NCBI RefSeq assembly: GCF_014695975.1 | Contig: NZ_JACJPI010000042.1 | Span: 287,894 to 351,893, forward strand | Reading direction: 5' to 3' | Length of the DNA stretch: 64,000 bases | From: Leptolyngbya sp. FACHB-321 | Lineage (GTDB): Bacteria; Cyanobacteriota; Cyanobacteriia; Leptolyngbyales; Leptolyngbyaceae | Part shown: positions 61,072-64,000 of the stretch, one piece after another | Layout of the letters: each line of letters starts with the position of its first letter | Numbering within the stretch: the stretch's first letter is position 1 | Notes under the pieces: generated by a model | Database searches by the model: none | Told to the model about the DNA's origin: nothing | What the model saw: the letters and a program-made list of their open reading frames with translations, nothing else | Program-made: the position numbers and the translations under genes

Positions 61072-61563
61072 ATGAGAGAGAACGCTCCAATTCGTTCATC
61101 TTGCCCGTTAGCAGTTGATATATCTACATCACCTGCTATTCTAAGCAAGTTCCAAATCGACAATTATCAGTTTTTAGTTATTAGTTTAGAAACTAATTCA
61201 AGTGCTCAATCTTCCTTAGATCAATCAACTCATTCATCCAAAATCTATATTGAGGTTGATCGATTTAAGGTGCAAGGACAACTTTACGCGATCGTAAGGG
61301 TTGAGTCATCCTCTGATTCTGCTGGAGCTGCTTTAGCCAACTTATTGACAGAGCGAGAGATCCAAATTGCTACATTGGTTGCTTCAGGACAACCAAATAA
61401 GCAAATTGCGAAGCAGCTTCGCATTAGCGAGTGGACAGTCTCAACCCATCTACGTCGTATATTTATGAAGCTTGGTGTAGACAGCCGCGCAGCAATGGTT
61501 TATCGCTGCGCGGCTCTCATTCAACAATTGAAGGGGCAACTAGAGACGATGCAGCAACTATAG
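61072..61563 (+). CDS. LuxR-type HTH regulator without receiver domain
   Basis: 163 residues. The C-terminal GerE/LuxR HTH (about 92-150) is LTEREIQIATLVASGQPNKQ then IAKQLRISEWTVSTHLRRIFMKLG, with the standard Ser/Thr-rich recognition helix. The N-terminal 90 residues lack a phospho-acceptor Asp or autoinducer-binding motif and could be a divergent sensor (KIYIEVDRFKVQGQLYAIV). GGAGG 4 nt before the ATG at 61072 supports this start. It is 47 bp after DUF4438 in the same direction and is the natural regulator of the cluster. Confidence 0.87.
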   Translation: MRENAPIRSSCPLAVDISTSPAILSKFQIDNYQFLVISLETNSSAQSSLDQSTHSSKIYIEVDRFKVQGQLYAIVRVESSSDSAGAALANLLTEREIQIATLVASGQPNKQIAKQLRISEWTVSTHLRRIFMKLGVDSRAAMVYRCAALIQQLKGQLETMQQL

Positions 61564-61608
61564 CGATGTCCGAACAATCATCGGCAAGCTAACAGGGTTC
61601 ATCTGACT

Positions 61609-61668
61609 GCTCACAAGCACCAATGCTCACCCAACTGCTGGAACCATCTGCCCAGTGTTCTTTCTTCC
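61609..61668 (+). repeat. Right copy of the 60-bp direct repeat
   Basis: The same-orientation match to 51250-51309 (52/60), lying 45 nt after the LuxR-type gene. A 56-codon frame begins within it (ATG 61623, stop ending 61793). Together the two copies bracket the whole cluster. Confidence 0.75.
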
Positions 61669-61782
61669 AGAAAGGTGTAAGATTCCGTGCTAAAGCGGAA
61701 GAACCTACAAATCCAAACATCTCAAACTTTCAACTGATTGATCTGGTGCAGATCGAGCGGAAGAACAGTCATCAACGGCAAG

Positions 61783-61946
61783 CCTTCACTTGAAAGCTTT
61801 GGAGACACGGATCAGCAACGAGTGATTGCTGCAGGCTTCCAAAAACACATCTCGAAGCCTATTGAACCGAGGAGTTGGTGCAGGCGATCGTTGAGCTAAT
61901 TCGCTCAGGGCAATGCCTTTTCGAGGGTTTAGGCAAAGAACCCTAA
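61783..61946 (+). pseudogene. Frameshifted C-terminal fragment of a response-regulator receiver domain
   Basis: Reading from 61783, the frame gives GDTDQQRVIAAGFQKH then ISKPIEP, the alpha4-beta5-alpha5 part of a REC domain with the conserved switch Lys-Pro. At 61869-61872 one base is missing; resuming in the other frame gives ELVQAIVELIRSGQ and a stop at 61946. The N-terminal phosphorylation half is absent. It is a relic of a hybrid histidine kinase or response regulator. Confidence 0.7.
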
Positions 61947-62127
61947 TGTTGTAAACGAAATGAGTATAGAACAAAACAAAAAAAGGCTGTTCAGAAGCTC
62001 CCCGTTCATCCGATCAGTCGGTGGATCAAATTAAAGACAAGATGGCTGCGCCCGAAATCCTTGCACCGCCTGAAAACTGTCTTCGGTTTAATTACGCCTA
62101 CCTACTTACAAACCGTTCTTATTACCT

Positions 62128-62367
62128 TTGGCAGACGATATTCAGCTCTGGCACCTTAGGCTTAGGGCAGTCCAACAAAACGAAGGAAATCCCAGAATAG
62201 CCCTTTCAGATGTGGGTCGATTTTGGGTGAGTAAGCTTAAACAGTCAATAGATCAAGAGAAGTTGATTCAGTTGATTCGGATGGGATGTGCCCATGACGA
62301 TTCAACGTTTTTACAAATAGCAGCCGAAGGGGAAAATCCTGAAATTGAAGTCTTGCTGGCTGTTTGA
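62128..62367 (+). CDS. Small hypothetical protein
   Basis: 79 residues from a TTG at 62128; there is no ATG or clear ribosome site, so start and reality are uncertain. The sequence is helical (DDIQLWHLRLRAVQQNEGNP; VGRFWVSKLKQSIDQEKLIQ) and resembles no family I know. It may be a fragment, since it lies in a stretch of decayed genes. It ends 38 bp before the SRPBCC gene. Confidence 0.4.
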   Translation: MADDIQLWHLRLRAVQQNEGNPRIALSDVGRFWVSKLKQSIDQEKLIQLIRMGCAHDDSTFLQIAAEGENPEIEVLLAV

Positions 62368-62405
62368 TGAACAGATAAAGCCCACTCACAAATGAGGACA
62401 TTAAG

Positions 62406-62891
62406 ATGGCTCAACCGATCACAGTCGAAAGAACGGTAACTATTGAAAAACCCGCAGAAGACCTTTACCGCTTCTGGCATAGCTTAGAAAACTTACCACA
62501 CTTTACTAGGCATATTAAAAGTGTGACGGTCTATGAGGATGGGCGATCGCACTGGATTACTAGCGCACCAATGGGCAACAGCGTTGAATGGGATGCCAGA
62601 ATCACTGAAGATCGTCCGAACGAAGTGATTGCCTGGACTTCAGTGGAAGGGGCAGACATTGCGAACTCTGGTTCGGTTCACTTTCAACCTGCTCCTGGCG
62701 ATCGAGGGACTGAAGTAAAAGTCATCACAACCTATGATGCACCTGCTGGAGTCGTTGGAGATGCGATTGCCAAGCTGTTTGGTGAAAACCCAAAACAGCA
62801 AATTGGAGACGATCTTGCCCGCTTCAAAATGCTGATGGAGACAGGTGAAATTGCCACTAATGAAGGTCAGCCATCAGGACGACGAAAATAG
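62406..62891 (+). CDS. SRPBCC (START-like) family protein
   Basis: 161 residues with a helix-grip ligand-binding fold: TVERTVTIEKPAEDLYRFWH, DGRSHWITSAPMGNSVEWDA, NEVIAWTSVEGADIANSG and an amphipathic C-terminal helix (QIGDDLARFKMLMETGEIA). The internal cavity binds a hydrophobic ligand; related cyanobacterial genes occur in general-stress gene groups with a zinc alcohol dehydrogenase, as here. The ligand is unknown. AATGAGGACATTAAG precedes the ATG. Confidence 0.87.
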   Translation: MAQPITVERTVTIEKPAEDLYRFWHSLENLPHFTRHIKSVTVYEDGRSHWITSAPMGNSVEWDARITEDRPNEVIAWTSVEGADIANSGSVHFQPAPGDRGTEVKVITTYDAPAGVVGDAIAKLFGENPKQQIGDDLARFKMLMETGEIATNEGQPSGRRK

Positions 62892-63044
62892 GCAGGGCTC
62901 AATAAAACAAAAGACCTTGAGTGATGCAGTCACAGCCCGAAACGCTGCATCAACATCATATTTCAATCTTTCAATCAGCGTCATGGTTTACCGCTAACGC
63001 CATTTTCAATTCACAAAACAATTACTCAGAAAAAGGGAAAAACA

Positions 63045-63920
63045 ATGAAAGCAGTTTGCTGGCAAGGTGCTAACAAGGTGGAAGTCGAAACGGTCCCCGA
63101 TCCCAAAATTATTAATCCCGGCGATGCCGTGATCAGAATTACATCCACTGCAATTTGTGGTTCTGATTTACACCTCTACGATGGATTCATTCCGACGATG
63201 GAGCAGGGTGATATTCTGGGGCATGAATTCATGGGAGAAGTCGTTGAAGTCGGCAGTGAAGTGAAGCGAATTAAGGTTGGCGATCGGGTCGTCAATCCCT
63301 TTCCCATCGCCTGTGGTCACTGCTTCTTCTGCAAACAAACGCTAACATCCCTATGTGATAACACCAACCCCAATGCCTTTATGGCAGAAGCCCTGATGGG
63401 ATATTCGCCCTCAGGCATTTTTGGCTACTCCCATATGTTAGGGGGCTATGCAGGCGGTCAAGCAGAATATGCCCGCGTTCCTCATGCTGATGTCGGTCTA
63501 TACAAAATTCCTAACGGGTTGACAGACGAACAAGTGCTGTTCCTATCGGATATCTTTCCCACTGGCTATATGGCAGCGGAAAACTGTGACATTAAACCCG
63601 GTCATGTCGTGGCAATCTGGGGTTGTGGTCCGGTGGCTCAGTTTGCGATTCGTAGTGCGTTTTTGCTGGGAGCAGAACGGGTCATTGCGATCGATCGTGT
63701 GCCTGAACGGCTCCAAATGGCAAAAGACGGGGGGGCAGAAGTCCTCAATTTTGAACAGGTTGATGTTGGCGAAGCCCTCAAAGAAATGACGGGCGGTCGT
63801 GGTCCTGATGCCGTGATGGATGCCGTGGGGATGGAATCTCACGGTTTAGGTCTAGAGGGATTTTATGACAAAGCCAAACAAGCGGTGGGTAGTGCTCAAG
63901 ATGTAATGATAGAGAAGTAG
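63045..63920 (+). pseudogene. Zinc alcohol dehydrogenase gene truncated by an IS element
   Basis: Medium-chain Zn alcohol/formaldehyde dehydrogenase-like. Catalytic zinc Cys is in AICGSDLH and His-Glu in LGHEFMGEV; the structural-zinc cysteines are in [10 protein letters not shown]. The NAD-binding motif is [12 protein letters not shown]. The native sequence stops after codon 281 (63887); the remaining 11 codons to 63920 come from the inserted element. Intact relatives have about 380-390 residues, so about 100 C-terminal residues, including the end of the nucleotide-binding domain, are lost. The product is unlikely to be functional. It follows the SRPBCC gene by 150 bp. Confidence 0.85.
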
Positions 63921-64000
63921 AGTTGTTCTCCTCCTATGCCTGCCTGCCCCCTTTGTGCGTCCGTCAAAACGGTCAAGAACGGACGTATCCACAATGGTAA
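63888..64000 (+). mobile_element. IS1-family insertion sequence, left end (runs off window)
   Basis: The element begins at about 63888 with GGTAGTGCTCAAGATG, the GGT...TG form of IS1-family ends, exactly where the alcohol dehydrogenase sequence breaks off. 48 bp inside, a transposase InsA-like frame starts. The right end and target duplication lie outside the window. Confidence 0.8.
63936..64000 (+). CDS. insA: IS1-family transposase (InsA N-terminus), partial
   Basis: The frame from the ATG at 63936 reads MPACPLCASVKTVKNGRI, with the zinc-finger cysteines (CPLC) and KNG signature of InsA, the N-terminal DNA-binding protein of IS1 elements, and continues past the window end. In IS1 a frameshift joins InsA to InsB to make the transposase; whether that applies here is not visible. 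Confidence 0.82.
   Translation, partial: MPACPLCASVKTVKNGRIHNG

Noticed and set aside
62042..62200. 52-codon frame (MAAPEILAPPENCLRF...) overlapping the small hypothetical at 62128
   Set aside because: Overlaps another weak frame and has no ribosome site; both lie in decayed DNA.

Overview
The window is chromosomal DNA from a phycobilisome-bearing cyanobacterium, probably of the Leptolyngbya/Oscillatoriales type. The evidence is an orange carotenoid protein with its fluorescence recovery protein, the 29-residue cytochrome b6f subunit PetN, solanesyl diphosphate synthase, an NrtP-type nitrate permease, a PurS subunit, frequent GCGATCGC (HIP1) octamers, and many cyanobacteria-specific small proteins. 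The species cannot be fixed from this sequence.

Layout. 1-8 kb: end of an EF-G gene, a DUF6464 protein, then a minus-strand run (inositol phosphatase, J-domain/TPR protein, hisZ, 2[4Fe-4S] ferredoxin, LivF-type ATPase), a [2Fe-2S] ferredoxin/nuclease pair, and tRNA-Ser(GGA). 8-14 kb: ADP-ribosylglycohydrolase, OGFr-domain, VOC, double LprI-domain and nitrilase-family proteins and a NhaS3-like antiporter. 14-20 kb: the cell-wall pair amiC-murI, then sds and a convergent aldehyde dehydrogenase. 20-28 kb: GAF-GAF-PAS adenylate cyclase, small membrane proteins, petN, SDR and NfeD-like proteins. 28-34 kb: a large HTH/NB-ARC/WD40 STAND protein, then ocp and frp. 34-47 kb: housekeeping and conserved genes (TM0106 nuclease, class V aminotransferase, DUF3095, glycosyltransferase, S4 protein, purS, Fur-type regulator, DUF815 ATPase), a TetR-controlled GST/PPOX/NTF2 set with two visible operators, and the nitrate permease.

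From about 48 kb the window looks accessory: an unknown coiled-coil membrane protein, a SMI1/KNR4 protein, a long non-coding stretch with a decayed 21-bp-period tandem repeat, and then a compact plus-strand cluster (51.6-61.6 kb) of eight unfamiliar genes plus a LuxR-type regulator. Three consecutive products of this cluster share a 13-15 residue N-terminal tag (M-Y/D-Q-A/P-F-E/D-x-D-x-M-D-D/N-L) joined to otherwise different bodies. Two of those bodies are an acidic leader followed by a cationic, Ala/Arg-rich amphipathic core. They are followed by an HExxH metalloprotease, two large probably helical proteins, a possible PIN-like protein and a DUF4438 protein. The cluster is bracketed by two copies of a 60-bp imperfect direct repeat (52/60 identical). 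This is the best candidate for an undescribed system here: tagged cargo or precursor proteins, a processing or partner protease, helical structural or transport components, and a regulator. Its function is unknown.

The window ends in gene debris (a frameshifted response-regulator fragment), a SRPBCC protein, and a zinc alcohol dehydrogenase gene cut by an IS1-family insertion that runs off the end.
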